Positions 42,480 to 54,888 of a stretch of DNA of 64,000 nt are shown here, piece after piece. The position numbers and the translations under genes are program-made. A model generated the notes under the pieces. The model saw nothing but the letters and a program-made list of their open reading frames with translations, was not told where the DNA came from and ran no database searches. The stretch is from Agarophyton chilense (taxonomy: Eukaryota; Rhodophyta; Florideophyceae; Gracilariales; Gracilariaceae). The DNA lies in the NCBI GenBank assembly GCA_030374765.1, contig JARGXX010000068.1, forward strand, positions 2,604,001 through 2,668,000, in the 5' to 3' direction. The stretch's first letter is position 1, and every line of letters begins with the position of its first letter.

Positions 42480-45400
42480 AATTTATGCCGACATCAGCTC
42501 GGACAAGGACTTATTGACCCGTCGCCTGACAGTTCTGGATACGGGCCCCGGACCGAACTTCATTCGGATATCCGAACTAGGACCCACCGATCAGGAACAA
42601 ATTCGTTAGGGTCCGTTGCCGGATATCAGAGATGATAGTAGGAATGCATGGAGAACATATGGAACAGTGAAGTTGCTCGTTCGACTGGGACACTTTTTAG
42701 TAAAGGTGAATTTCATTGTCTGCAATTCACTGGCCGCACCAGTTGTTCTGGGATGTGATTATTGTGACAGATTTGTCGAAGCAATCCGCCCCCGGAGTCG
42801 ACTAGTCACGTTAGACGATGTCTTAATAGTTCCTACAGTGAGAAGACCACTACGAAGAGTCCCTACAGCCGCTCCACTTCCCCCCTCAATGGAATACGAG
42901 TTGGTTCGTGGTCGTACATAACCAAAGATTCGTGTGTCGAAACCTACAGTGTTAAAGGCTCAATCCCAAACCTGGGTACAAATTATAACACAACGACACG
43001 GTCTCGTGGTAGTCCAGCCTAATGCCACTATGTAAGACCATCGAGGACTTCTCGCAGCGAATGGAATTGCCCAAGTTCAACCGGACAAACCCTTCCTAAT
43101 ACTTAGTAGTAACTTTACCGATAACGATTATCATTTACCGAAGAATCAGATCGTTGCAGCTGCTCTGCCGCACCCTATAGCAGTGGTTCCGACTAATGTC
43201 TCTACAGCAGAAGTGCTAGGGTTTGCTGATGTGTCAGACGAATCAGCTGGCGCACATGAAGGTCCCAGAGAGCAGTCGCAAACGACAGAAGAACAAAAGA
43301 ACCCAGACAAGCTGGTCGAAGAACTAGTTCTCGCGAATGTTCCTGAGCGATATAAGGAAAGAATCAAACAAATGTTGAAAAAGTATGCCTCTATGTGAAC
43401 TGGAAAACTAGGAGAGATATCCGCCACAGAAAATCATATTGATGTTATTCTGGGATCTCGTTCCATTTCTCAGCCACCTTACAGAGCAGGACGGCGAACT
43501 CGCCAGATCGAAGAGGACAATGTTTCCAAGATGCTCGAAGCCGAAGTAATAGAAGCAGCACAATCTGCTTGGGCTTCACCTGTGGTGTTAGTCCCAAAAC
43601 CTGATGGTTCTTTACGATTCCATGTCAACTACCGGAAACTCAACGCAGTTACACGGGATACCTATCTATTGCCTCACATGGACGAGTATATAGACAAATT
43701 AAGCAATGCGAACGTGTTCATAACGCTTGACGCCAGCACTGGCTATTGACATGTTCCTGTAGGCAAAAAAGATCAAGATAAGACTGCATTTGTGTCACAC
43801 TCTTGACTGTACCGTTTCAAGCGGATGCCCTTTGGACTCAAAAATGCTCCGGCAACTTTCCAAATCGCCCTGGACATATTACTCTCGAATTATGAATGGA
43901 AAACATGTCTAGTCTATTTGGACGATGTCATTATCTTCTCTCAAGATATGGAAAGTCATATGCGACATGTAGAGGAGACCCTCAAGGCGTTGCAGACCGC
44001 AGGTATAATCTTGAAGGTCCAGAAATGCGAATGGTTCGCTAATACTGTGAAGAAATTGGGCCACTTAATTAAGCCTGTTCAGCTTGCAATACATGAAGCT
44101 CAGACAGCGGCAGTCCGCGAATCGCAACCACCGTCCATACAGACTCCATTGCGATCCTTCCTGGGATTATGTAACGTCTACAGACGATTCATACCGCGCT
44201 ACTCGCACATTGCAGCTCCATTGAACGCATTGTTGCGTAAAGGACAGCCTGTTAAGCTCGAGGAATTCGGACCCGCCGAACACGAAGCCTTCCAGACTTT
44301 GAAGACAAAACTCGTCACAGCACCAATCTTGGCCTTGCCCAAACCTAATCTACCCTATTCTTTGGATACCGACTCCAGAGAGTATCAGGTAGGGGGGGCC
44401 CTTTTTCAGACCAATCTGGACGGTCAGAGGAAACCAATCGATTACTGGTCACGAACGCTGAACGCTGCAGAGAAGAATTACTCCTTATCGGAAAAGGAAT
44501 GACTTGCAAAATTGTGGCCGCTGACCACTTTACGACCCTCTCTCCAGGGAGAAACGTCTATTTTCCATACAGATCATTCGTTCTGACGATGGTTATTATC
44601 AATAACAGACCCCTCCGGGAGATTAACACATTGGCGCTTACGACTATCTGAATTCGATTTCAGGGTTAAATATAAGAAGGGTCTGGCTAACATATAAGCT
44701 GACGCTTTATCGCGATTGGAAACTTTAGGGGAAACCCAAGGAGAAATCGATGACGATTTCCCGTGTTTCTCAATGGAGATGATCAAAGATGAAACGCAAC
44801 TTGAAGATCAAGAAGATGAAGGGGACTACTCCCAATTGGACCCTCTCATGGAAACCCCTGGAACTGAACCTCCTGATCAATTCGAGCGTATCTCGATCAC
44901 TGAGCTCTTCAATGAGCAACTCATAGATAACTTCTGTACAGCGATACGCTCTCGTCTTGAAGGGGTGGAGGAGTGGGCCTTTTCGCTCGATTCACGAGAT
45001 ATATTGCTCAGACATGTCGAGAAGCATGATAAGATCGTGGTTTCGCACGCTTTGAAGAGTCGTGTACTTTACTTGGCCCATTATGAGAAACTATCTGGAC
45101 ACCCAGGAGGAAAAAGGTTGTTTATGACCCCAAGGAGGGACTTCTACTGGGAAACGTTGGCAATGGACTGCCATGCTCCGGTAAAGCTATGCCGAACTTG
45201 TGCGATAAATCGCGTGAAACTATATATGAAGAGGAAAAAGATGACCGTATTACCGGCGAAGGCGCCTCTACAATTCGTCAGCATCGACATACTTGGAGAC
45301 CTAATCCGTTCCATTCAAGGATATCGCTCCCTACTGGTAATTATGGATCAATTCTTAAAACTTGGACGGACTGTACCGTTGAAGAGGATAACCGCCTCGA

Positions 45401-47087
45401 TAATAGCTCAAACTTTCATCAAACACTGTGTGTATGTGTACGGACCGCCGGAAGTGCTGCTATCAGATAGTGGAAAGCAGTTTGTTGCTAAGTTCTTTCA
45501 GAACGTATGCCGAATATTAGGCATCAAGAACGTGTTTACCACGACCTATCATCCACAGTGTAATGGTCAGGTGGAACGCTACATCCGTACGTTATTAGCC
45601 GCTCTTCGGCATTACATCGCGGATCACCCGAAAAAGTGGGACAGGTACACAGAAACACACTGTTATGCGTACAACACCCAAGTTCATACGTCTACCAAGG
45701 CGGCTCCTTTTGATCTCGTGATATCACGTAGCCCACCGTCACTGCCTATGAGGTTGGATGAAGTCGAGGAAGACAAACCGACACCGGCGAGGAACCATCT
45801 GAGGTGCAGAAACGACCTGAGGTTAAGGACAGAGCAAGCGGCTCGAGAATTGGCGAAAACGCAAGCGCGTTACAAACGTAATTCGGACGCCCGACATCGA
45901 AGACAGTTGTAAGATCTCAGGGTCAGAGGATACACGTTTGTTCGCGTGGAACAACTTGAGAAGCAGGATGGACCCATCACAAATTGCTACCGGTAGCATC
46001 CGGACCTTTCAAGGGAATGGAGCTCACCGATGACACGGTAGTCCTGAAGACAGGAGATGACATTGAATGATTCTAACGCGATCGTGTTGAAAGCGCACCA
46101 GACAACCTGGAACCCCAGGAAACTGAGAACGAAACCCCTGTTCATCAGCAGGATCGGGAGCTACACGTCGAATCAGACGATCCGCCTCCCGTGGGACACG
46201 GCGCTGACACGGCTCGTGATCTCCCTCTGCGCAGCAATACAGTGGCATTCCACGGTAATTCTCCGAAAAACATGAATAAGCCCCGTGGCGAGAGCCAGCA
46301 CTTTGGTACGACCACAGTACCTGAAGACAGAAAAGATATTCTCAAATGTGGTCTAATTGAATCCGGTCTAGAAGCGGATGCACACATACGATTACCTGTT
46401 CAGTTGGAACCGTCAAGTGGAACTCCACTCGCTGAGCGATCGCGCTTGCCAGTCGACCAAAGAGAAGAAGGCGAAGATGAGGCTACGCTTCCATTTGTGG
46501 TAGATGCAGCTCCGCCCGAACCCTCGGTGAAGAAGCCCAGTTTGGCTCAAGAACCTAAGAAGGACAGACAGAACAAGAAACGTGAAGAAAAACGGATAAC
46601 CCTATACCCTACGACCGTGCAATCAGAAGCCGAGAACGACGCTACAGTCGCACAAAGAAGCTCTCAGGTGTCCAAACAGACTTCGCAGGTTCAACCTGAA
46701 GATATAGGGAGTTCCCAAGCGCTCTCTCGGGAGGTTCAGGGAAACGAAAACGTTATCATATTCTGTCAGGATTCAACGCGTTCGTTTGTCAGACGGTATA
46801 AGCCAGTGAACCAGAACCTCACGCCATCCTCCGAAACGTTGGGAAATGCCCAGGAATACGTTATAGACCGCATCATCGATCACGGCGAAGACGAAGACAC
46901 CTACAGACTACTATATTGTATCCGTTGGTACGGTTTTCCTCCGGAAGCGGATACGTGGGAGCCTATAACTCATATCCCGCGCTCACAGGTTGTGCTTTAC
47001 CATCGTCGCATTCGACTACCACTCCCTGGGGAAATCACCACCGCGATAATGGGCTTTCTAGAAGCGCTTTCGCAGAGCGACTGCTAA
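42480..47087 (+). pseudogene. Gypsy-2 pol region with C-terminal chromodomain, broken
   Basis: The protease region has VLDTGPGPNFI (about 42530). Reverse transcriptase spans about 43440-44240 (SLRFHVNYRKLNAVTR, FITLDASTGY, MPFGLKNAPATFQ, LVYLDDVIIFSQD). RNase H lies at about 44340-44720 (YWSRTLNAAEKNYSLSEKE). Integrase spans about 45020-45910 (HYEKLSGHPGGKR, LLSDSGKQFVAKFF, TTYHPQCNGQVERYI). A charged linker follows. A canonical chromodomain closes pol at about 46855-47020 (EYVIDRIIDHGEDEDTYRLL, IRWYGFPPEADTWEPI), placing the element with chromoviruses. The region has several breaks. Confidence 0.88.
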
Positions 47088-47242
47088 TCCCCTTTCCCTT
47101 CCGAAAAAGGATGTGAGAGAAGAAGACAAGAAGACTAGAGAAGAAGAAGAAGTACTTAGGGAAACGTGAAGTAACGCAAACAGAAGAATTTGGTTTATGT
47201 TATCGCCTCAAGGGTGTTGACGACATCTAATGGTCAAAGAAC

Positions 47243-47665
47243 TTACCCGCGGGTATGATTATTCAGCATGGCGGTAAGATCAGCACGATCGCCTTGCAGA
47301 TGTGTTTTGGGGAAACCCTTGTCTAAGAGGAATTGTAACAACGGTGCCAAAAAGGGATCCTCCGCATCGCTCGGTTGTTCGGCGACCCTATGATGGTATC
47401 CCATCGACGGGTTGACACCCGATGTTGTAGCCCTTAGCGGCGAAGCAGCCGTCACAGGCGCAGTACCGGATAGTTCAAGTCCATCCTCGAAAACGAGTTC
47501 GGCATCAGCACCTGAAGCCCAAGGCTGCAAGGACAAGGAGTGGAAACCCACACGAGGAGACCGCATTGATCGGAAGGCCGAAGGAGCAGCAGCTTGCGAA
47601 TCTAAGCCACTACTGGCGTAAGGACCCTCGGAGGGTACGTCTCCGTTGTTGGAGTTGTGCGGCAC
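47243..47665 (-). other. antisense ORF between Gypsy-2 pol and 3' LTR
   Basis: A 140-codon frame on the minus strand with protein-like composition: Ser/Pro/Gly-rich first part, then a helical DPFLAPLLQFLLDKGFPKTH segment. Its first codon in the open frame is GTG. A TATATA string on the same strand lies about 80 bases upstream (near 47750). It occupies the same place and orientation relative to its element as the antisense region of Gypsy-3, but I see no sequence similarity between the two. Confidence 0.4.
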
Positions 47666-47800
47666 GTATGGATTCGTCGTTGAGCAATTCGAAACAGATG
47701 GTACTTTCTTGGAGACGAGGAAATTTCGGAAGGCCGATGCATGTTCCGGTATATAAGGACGTCTTGCGTCGCCGGTGCTTCGCTCTTAACGGGGGAGATG

Positions 47801-48417
47801 TGTGGAATTCTGCACTGTTGGAATGCCGATGGAAGATTTTCTTGGCTAAGTATAATGATACTCATAAGTGAGTGCAGCGGCTAGGATGATAATATGAAGC
47901 GGCACCCTGCAGATGGTCCGTGAGGTGGTATGTTACACTTGGGAATTTGGTCTGCCACAGGGCATCCGATTCGACCCTTTGTGGGGAAATACCGGATTGG
48001 CAACGGGGCATGTACTGTAGTGGGTACCCACGTGGCAACCATTATCCCGTACTGTGGGGGGGTTATCGGCTAACCATGTTGATATCTAGATATTATTATG
48101 TGCGGCGCTCACCCCTGTGCAAAGCACTTAAGGCACAGAGGGGAGCGTCGACTCCAAAGTAAAGGAGATAACAAACGGGTTCACAACTCACTTGCTCCTT
48201 GTTCAGGATTCCTTAACCGGAGATCCGGACAAGCTACAACAAGTAGTTGTCCGTTCCATAGTACCAACCACCCTCATTGGCGAGTGGGGCCTTACAACCC
48301 CCATTCTAGCTCGCTAGTGTTGTGCTCTACCACATCTTCCCCTTAGCCGCAAGCACCCATTTGGCAGTCCCGAAAACTGTCGCAGGTTTCTGTTCTCTCC
48401 CCAGAGCGGATACTACA
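47801..48417 (+). repeat. 3' LTR of Gypsy-2
   Basis: 617 bp, preceded by gggggagatg and followed by the GCTAA duplication at 48418-48422. Confidence 0.95.
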
Positions 48418-48599
48418 GCTAAACATACTCTGCCCCTGCACCGCCTCACTCTCGTCTACCATCCGTCTCTCGTCATCCTCTTTCTCCATCTCCTTCCCCT
48501 ATACCACCAATTACAACTCCCCCTGCCCTCTTATAACTTGGACCTCCATCACATAGATTTCCAAAACGGCGAGCCAGACGCCTCGCTCCGAACGCTTTG

Positions 48600-48967
48600 G
48601 GCGTAGACAGGATACACTCGACGATCTATACATCAAACCCGAATTGTGGTACGACGCCCGCCTCAGTGCTCTCGACACCACTCTGCAGCAGGATACTACA
48701 CAACAAAAAACGTCTATAATGGAAAACAAATTCAATGTCCCATACTTGGAACGCAACAACCCGACCTTCTGGAAAATGGTGATTGAATCTAACCCAAAAA
48801 CTCTTGACTCAATGGACCACATCACCAGCAACCCATCACTTCCCAACGATATTGCGCGAATAACCGAACACAATTGGAGAAAGCACAAGCTGCGCGCACT
48901 CATTCTTTGCACAGTTTCTTCGGATATCCTCAACTTGCTCAGCATCGCACAATTTCCGTTGCGTTGA
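48600..48967 (+). pseudogene. Copia-like gag fragment
   Basis: A frame with MENKFNVPYLERNNPTFWKM, SLPNDIARITEHNWRKHKLR and ALILCTVSSDILNLL resembles the start of Copia-type gag (L-x-x-x-N-Y/P-x-x-W followed by a W and a helical block). It ends at 48967 and no pol follows. It may be the rest of an older element into which Gypsy-2 inserted. The call is tentative. Confidence 0.4.
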
Positions 48968-50035
48968 TAATTGTATCTCATGAAATTCAGGCTTTACATT
49001 TACGTTATTAAGGCTTAATAGTTCGATATTTAGTTGTGATTTTACAGCGAGTTCTTGTTTTACGTGCGCCACTTTCAAAAAGAAATGTGCTATCGATGCT
49101 GTTGAAAACGAATAAGTATCGGCATATAAAGGAAGGAGTTAAAAATAAAAGTCCACGATGGCTCGGGCGTCGTGTGACACGGATTTTAATTGTATAACAT
49201 CACGAACACCTTCAACAGGTCCTGTGTGGGTGTACCGCGCATACAAGTGAAAGCACTCGGTGGCTTTCGAAAAAATGTGTCTTCAGCTGTTTCCAGGCAC
49301 AGTCAAGAGCGTGGCAAGAGTAGAGACTTCTTGTAAACCAGACGTAAATAACGATCGCGATAATCGCTGATATGCGTTAACGACGACGAAAGAGGGTTAC
49401 GGGTGCTTACTGTTTACTGAAAATGGTGACGGCCAAGCCTGGGCTAATGGTGGCACCGGAGCTTAGGCCTGTCCGTAAAACATACAATTTTTGAACTGAA
49501 TAATAAAGCAAGTAGCAAAGCTGCCCCAGCTATCCACCAATGTGCACCAGCGCGGCTTTTTGGACGTCGGACTTAGAACGAACCCTTCTTTCATCCAACC
49601 GTCTACTTCGCCGGATTCTGCATCTACGTATAAGTTTGATGCAGGGCCACCTAGGAAACTTACCTTCAACCGTCACTTCCACACTCCATCGGTCAATATG
49701 CCGCCTTCCTTCACCTGCATGGTTTCGTCACTACCCTACAGCCCCCCTTTTTAATCTGTGCTTCGCCTTCGAAGGGCAGGGCTTCCTGTAAGGAACAAAA
49801 AGATTGGAGCGCGATACAATAGGCGCCAAAAAATGGAGCATGAGGCACCAAACCGCGACCGGGGGTTTTGAGTGGCGGCACCACGGCATTCCGACGGTGG
49901 GTTCTATAAAATTGGTGTCAGCCGAGTGTAACGGAGACAAAACAGCCGATCGGTGGTATTAGTGACTGTCCGCACCCGGATTTCACCAACCCGATGGGCA
50001 CATTTCAGAAAGTAGAATTATTCTGAAATGAAAAA
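48968..50035. other. spacer, no gene seen
   Basis: Only short frames on both strands without recognisable features. No repeat structure noticed apart from the solo LTR that starts at 50036. Confidence 0.45.
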
Positions 50036-50481
50036 TGTAACGCAGTGACGGGTGGGTCAGTGTACGGGTCTCGACCGGTGGTAGCGTGGTGAAGTGAGTC
50101 CTAAGGTTCGAATCCTTGACCGCGGCACTCCCAGAGTACTTGGTGCAATGGGCTGGCGTTTACGGCGTAGTCCTACAGGTTGGAGCTACGGAAACGATGG
50201 CTTGAAGACCAAAGGGTGGAAATAATATATCAAAAAGAGTTATTTAGTATCCTAACGGTTCCTACCTTGCTCTAAGGGAGAAGAGTCACTCGAGCCAAGT
50301 AAATAGTACTGGCAACGCGCTGGGATCTCCCTGGCACTGTAAGTCTAATCTATTGCACGAATTAAAATAAATTATTAATCTACATGAGTCCACCTGAGGT
50401 CGACCCGTCTACGTCTCGCCTGTATGATACCTCAGGGCCAGGCGACTTACAAGGCTCAACCGTTGTCTTCGCTTCTTCACA
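50036..50481 (-). repeat. solo LTR of the Gypsy-3 family
   Basis: 446 bp, aligned throughout with the Gypsy-3 LTRs (TGTAACGCAG ... CTTCACA) and closer to the 41715 copy in many places. There is no internal region on either side. Flanks are A-rich (aaaaa before, aaaat after), compatible with a 5-bp duplication but not decisive. It probably arose by recombination between the two LTRs of a full copy. It keeps the GGTTCGAATCC string (50105-50115). Confidence 0.9.
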
Positions 50482-50672
50482 AAAATGGCAGAATTCTACA
50501 AAGATTGACACACTAAAGATGCTGAAAAATGGTGCATTAGCGATTGTACTTCAGGTGGTCGTGAGCATACCGACCATGAAACTGGCGGGAATTCGGTGTC
50601 TACCATTCTCAACGCAAGCCAACACCGATATCCTTTACAGTCCAGTTCCCTCTTTTGCACTACTGTGAGACG

Positions 50673-51464
50673 ATGGCTGAGATATCTGAGATTAAAGTAA
50701 CGGCCTCACCAAATGAAACCGCACCTCCCGACACGAGTACCTATCCTGCAGCAGACGCCTCCGCCCCCGACGAGCCGCTTGCGCATAACGGAGGTCAGCA
50801 TTCGCGTTTTAAGCCGGAGGAAGACTTCATCCTTGTTCGAGAGGTATACGCTGCTAAGGCTCACGTTGTTTCATACGGTCAAACACGCAAGCGATTCGAG
50901 GATGCGTCAAGATGAAAGATAATCCGATGATAAACACCAAAATCGCATGGAAAACGCTCCAAGACCGATATAAGCGACCACAAGAGTATTTTGGCAAGGG
51001 AGATGACGATAAGACGTGATTTTCTGGGGGTGGCTAGTGGGGAGATGAGCGAGCTTCACGAAATGCTGTCGTAAATGCGTGAAGCACGAGATGACATGCT
51101 GACCAAGTAAAAGGATAATAAGAGCGCTGAGAAAGAGAAAGAAGACGAAAGGGAACGGATTGGAAGGGAGCTGGTTGCGATGGAACTTAAAGAGAAAGAG
51201 AAAGGTGGGGAGGATGATGTTGACAAGGAGGAAGGATCAAAGGAAGGTAGCGGGGAAGAAGAGAGAAAGAAGAAAAAGAGTGGAACTAATCGGGCTTATG
51301 ATATGGGTGGAGAGCTGGCGATGTTTGGTGCTCATTTGCGGGAGGCGGACTTGGCAAGGGTAGATCTTGAAAGAGCTCAGCTGGACTTCCAACCGAACAA
51401 AGGTGCGAAAGATCGTGAAGTGCTGGAGAAGGAGAGGGAAGCGGTACAAAAGCTCGAGCTTTAG
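50673..51464 (+). pseudogene. Myb/SANT-like partner gene of a second Harbinger element, broken
   Basis: ATG 50673 (MAEISEIKVTAS). The block FKPEEDFILVREVYAAKAHV followed by IAWKTLQDRYKRPQEYF is a trihelix/Myb-like DNA-binding fold. It is followed by a long Lys/Glu coiled coil (about 51120-51300) and a conserved-looking tail (GGELAMFGAHLREADLARVD) ending at TAG 51464. The frame changes near 50915 and several stops follow (for example about 51017, 51071 and 51108). As at 24.4 kb, a Harbinger transposase lies downstream on the opposite strand. Confidence 0.65.
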
Positions 51465-51719
51465 AAGTTTCGCATCATGTTTCAGGCGACGCAGGGTGGA
51501 AAGTGAGACTTTACGGGGCCCTCAACATGAGGTACTTTTTGCGTTTCGGGAGCCAACTTAGTCATTGTTTTTTCGATGCGACTCCAATACCTTACGAGCT
51601 TTTCCTCCCGGAGGGCAACCTCGGGGGGCCCTCCGGGGGCTGGGAAAAAGTCCACTGGCTTCGCGCCCTCGCTCTGCTCTGGATATGGACATTATCCTCG
51701 CTTCCTCCGAACCCCCCGA

Positions 51720-52998
51720 TGACTGAGTTTAATATTTGTGAGCTATATACGGCTCTAGGGTAGTTGGAAGACATTTGAAGTTCAGCGCTATCTGGTTGGG
51801 GTAAATGAAATTTCGGAAGTTACTTAGCAACATCTTCGATAGATAAAGTAGACCAACCGGCGACTACAGGATCTTCATCTTTCTCTTGAAGTCAACGCTA
51901 GTAAAGAACATCTTACTTTCTTTGAAAATCCATTGCGTCAACCAGACATCGCTTTGTTAAGTGCTTTACGGTACATGGAGATTGCTACCCTGAAAAGGCA
52001 TTTCCAAGTACCAACGCCAGAATCGCCATACAGGCAGTATCTGTTTTTACCTACCTCGAGCACATCGGGTAAGTTCGACTCCAGACCACTCATTATGCAT
52101 AACGTCCAGTCATGGCGACGCCCTTTCAGAGGGCCATGAGCGTGCGTAATCAACCCGTCTGATGTTTTCACCGCTTGGATTTAAGCGCATGTTTCCTCTT
52201 TTGTCCGTTGTAAACCACACTTTTTCGCTCATTTCCTTGAAAGCGGGCAACGCCTATTACAGTGCCGTCAACAAAGCCCACACAGTTTTCGAGAGCATCA
52301 TTCTCATGATGGCATTTGTCATGCATAGCTTTAACTTACTCTGGGGCTCGCTCTGCTATGAATTCCTTGTCGATTGGGTCCATGATTAGATGGCCCCGGC
52401 TGTCCACAACGTTCTCTATGCCTTCCCAGAATAATTCGGAGAGTTGGGGATGGTATCTGCCGAACATGTACTCTAGATCGTGCTATCCCACCGGTGACAC
52501 TAACCTACGCAGTATTACACAGGCTGCTAGTAAAGGATCGACAAAGTACCCATTTCGCTTCATTTTCGTCTTCTCAACAGTCCAATCGAACGCTTTTACA
52601 ATTTTTATTATATCCTTCTTTCGAAAACGAAAGAGCAACAAAGCTTCACTGTCGCTATAACGATTAAAATTGAAGGAGAAGTCGATGATACTTGTCCCGT
52701 TCATTCGTTTCTGTAAACAGCCATGTTCCACGAATTCTTATTGAAAGCGTGAGATAATGTATAGCAGTGCCGATGTGCTTGAAAAAGCAGAACGTCTTAC
52801 TCTTCGACACCTAGCCATGGCCAGAATGGCTACGTTGATCTTCAGTGCTGGGAAAAGGTAGGTCGGCAATACCACGACCGATGCGCGGATCAATGCGTTG
52901 ATGGGCTCCTTCGTCGCTTGAAACAATGTCGAATTCTTCGATTTGACCAAGAAGAACCGTTCGGGTGGGGTACACGCCGAGTTCTTCAGCTTGGGCAA
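51720..52998 (-). pseudogene. PIF/Harbinger transposase (DDE_Tnp_4), broken
   Basis: The N-terminal block (about 52400-52740) reads LLLFRFRKKDIIKIVKAF, PLLAACVILRRLVSPVG and YHPQLSELFWEGI. The core (about 51940-52290) has GFVDGTVIGVARF (first Asp), VVYNGQKRKHALKSK, SDGLITHAHGPLKGRRHDW and RYCLYGDSGVGTWKCLF (second Asp), followed by ALNKAMSG. The order and spacing follow the family closely. One frame holds most of it, but several stops interrupt it (for example after RRLVSPVG and after HALKSKR), and the last Glu block is poorly preserved. The family cuts out and reinserts its element at 3-bp targets. Ends of the element were not found. Confidence 0.85.
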
Positions 52999-54051
52999 CC
53001 TCTGCCGAGGCCGGGTACCTGGAGGTCCTAACGGACCTGGTCTTCTCGTATCATACCATCGAGCTCTTTGGGATGAATTAATTCGGGAAAAAGAAGCTCC
53101 AAGTCTCGTATGCAGTGTGGGCGCTTTTTGGCTTCATATCCTTCCTCCGAGCGGCTTAAAACTGGTTTGTCTCGTTTCTCCATTCGAAAGACGCTCTTCT
53201 TTTCCACTTAAAAAAGAGTCCCAGTACGATAACTTGCTGTAGTTTCCGTTCCAGCTGGTGTGCATCCTCGATAAAAGTGGTGTGCAGAACATCATAGGCG
53301 GTACTCCGTTCCCACCCGATGAACCAGAGAAGCTGTTGCAGTACGCCGTGGAAACTAACTTGGCCCAGACGCTGGGGTTCTTTTAGTATGTTCATTATGA
53401 GGAATAATTTCCGCCGATGCTCCAATTGCTTATAGCAGGAAAATCAATCGGTCTCTCTCTACTGCCAAAGGCTGTAATTTCGGCCTGGCCGTTTGTGCAG
53501 AAACCAGACTTCGCGTCTGTGTTCTCCGAATGCTAGTTTGGGTGTCAAAAACGTACGAACCAAAATGGATATAAAATAAAACCCATGAAGTTTTTCATTT
53601 TTGAAGTTCCATATTTTCTCAGAATAGCTTCACTCATTCAAAGTTGCTAGTTTTTAGGGGAAATGAACTAGCAAAAAACTGCATAATTCGAAGTTTTCGC
53701 GAGCCCCAATCAGGTGTGCATGCTAAAACATTCTGCATATATTTCAAAATTTCGCTACCCTTACTCATTTTCGGGGAATAGTAAATAAAGCCCGGCATTA
53801 GCAATAAATATCAAAATAGAAATAGAAATCTGGCACGTCGGGGGCACACAGCCGAATTTCCATATTACCACAACGCAGGTGTCAGTGCCCGCAGTCCATC
53901 TTGGCTCCTCCCCACAGCCCTGCATCACGTAAACTGCATGCCCCACAACTCTCCCCATATAATTATCACCGCACCCCATGCGCCATAACCTCTACGCCCC
54001 CCTGCTTCTTTTCCATTCTTCCGCGTCAACGCGCCCCCCGCATTCCCCACC
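52999..54051. other. spacer with CTAGT/ACTAGC motifs, no clear gene
   Basis: Short stop-rich frames only. Motifs tgctagttt (about 53531), ttgctagttttt (53644) and gaactagcaaa (53665) resemble motifs clustered at 62700-62875. They may be worn ends of the element that spans 53.5-62.9 kb. From 53900 the plus strand becomes very C-rich. Confidence 0.4.
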
Positions 54052-54888
54052 ATGCCTCGCTGCTGCTTTTCCCGTTGCTCCTTCTTCGCCTGCACCACTC
54101 CTGCCCTACAGCGCCACCTATGGAGGTGCCCTCACCGGCTCTCCCCCACAAAATGCACACCCACACAAACCATAACCCACTTCCCCCCACGCACAAAGCG
54201 CCACAAATCCACTCCTCAACTGCACGCCCCTCTCATCCCTTCATACCGCCCCTCCGATAATGTCCTCCTCGCAGGTGAGGACTCCAACCACCACCAGCAA
54301 CATGCCCACTCCCTCCACACCGCAGACGCACACCACATCGCTAACAGTCCTCTCTGCTCCGTCTCATCCTCAGCCCCACCCCCCCAGCCCCCCTTCAGCC
54401 CCATCTTCAAATACCCACAAGTAGAGCAGCTCGTCCTCTACATCTACTCCATTGCCGCCAACCTCGGCCACCAAAAAGCGGACGAGCTCATCGCCATCCT
54501 CAACAATCCAAGCTTCCCCGAGACAACGTTCCAGCGAACCATCTCCTCCGCCCGCCAATGCATCGAGCTCTAGGAAACCCTCTTCAAGCTCCGCATCGGT
54601 TCCTTCGGCTTCGTCTCACACTCCATCACCGACACTCTCAACCGCTTCTCCGCAACCTTCTACCTCAAAAACCCAATCGATGTCCTCAAACATCAGCTGT
54701 CCTTCACACACCACCACAACACCTTATTTCACCCCATCGCCCAAAAGTCACAATCCGGCTTCCCCGCCTTCTCTCACCCCATGGCCGCCTCTCTCGGGCA
54801 CAACTTCTTCCCCGAACTCAAATCTGCCACCATGCAGTTTAAGAACGACAAGATCATATGGCACTACTCGGGGAGACGGCCAAAGTGA
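54052..54888 (+). pseudogene. N-terminal part of a Plavaka/KDZ-like transposase, copy A
   Basis: ATG 54052 opens with a C2HC finger, MPRCCFSRCSFFACTTPALQ then RHLWRC (Cys-x4-Cys-x12-His-x3-Cys). The same spacing occurs at the start of the minus-strand transposase at 61731. Further shared blocks are RPSDNVLLAGEDS, KADELIAILNNPSFPETTFQ, NPIDVLKHQLSFTHHHNTLF and FPAFSHPMAASLGHNFFPEL. A stop at 54571-54573 interrupts the frame and the visible similarity ends near 54888. The catalytic part is missing. The sense strand is unusually C-rich and G-poor. Confidence 0.65.

Larger units (their letters stand above)
28972..48417 (+). mobile_element. Gypsy-2, chromodomain Ty3/Gypsy element split by Gypsy-3
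   Basis: LTRs at 28972-29589 (618 bp) and 47801-48417 (617 bp) share the start TGTRG and the end CTACA and differ at about 49 positions by eye (roughly 8%). A perfect GCTAA duplication flanks the element (28967-28971 and 48418-48422). A primer-site-like stretch follows the 5' LTR and a G-rich purine tract (about 47791-47800) precedes the 3' LTR. Gag lies left of the nested Gypsy-3 (31911-42159) and pol right of it. Without the insertion it would be about 9.2 kb. It is broken, with many (more than five) interruptions across gag and pol, and clearly older than Gypsy-1. Confidence 0.93.

Noticed and set aside
47602-47865. 87-codon minus-strand ORF overlapping the 3' LTR of Gypsy-2
   Set aside because: It crosses the LTR boundary and runs out of frame with the better antisense ORF at 47243-47665. 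Likely chance.
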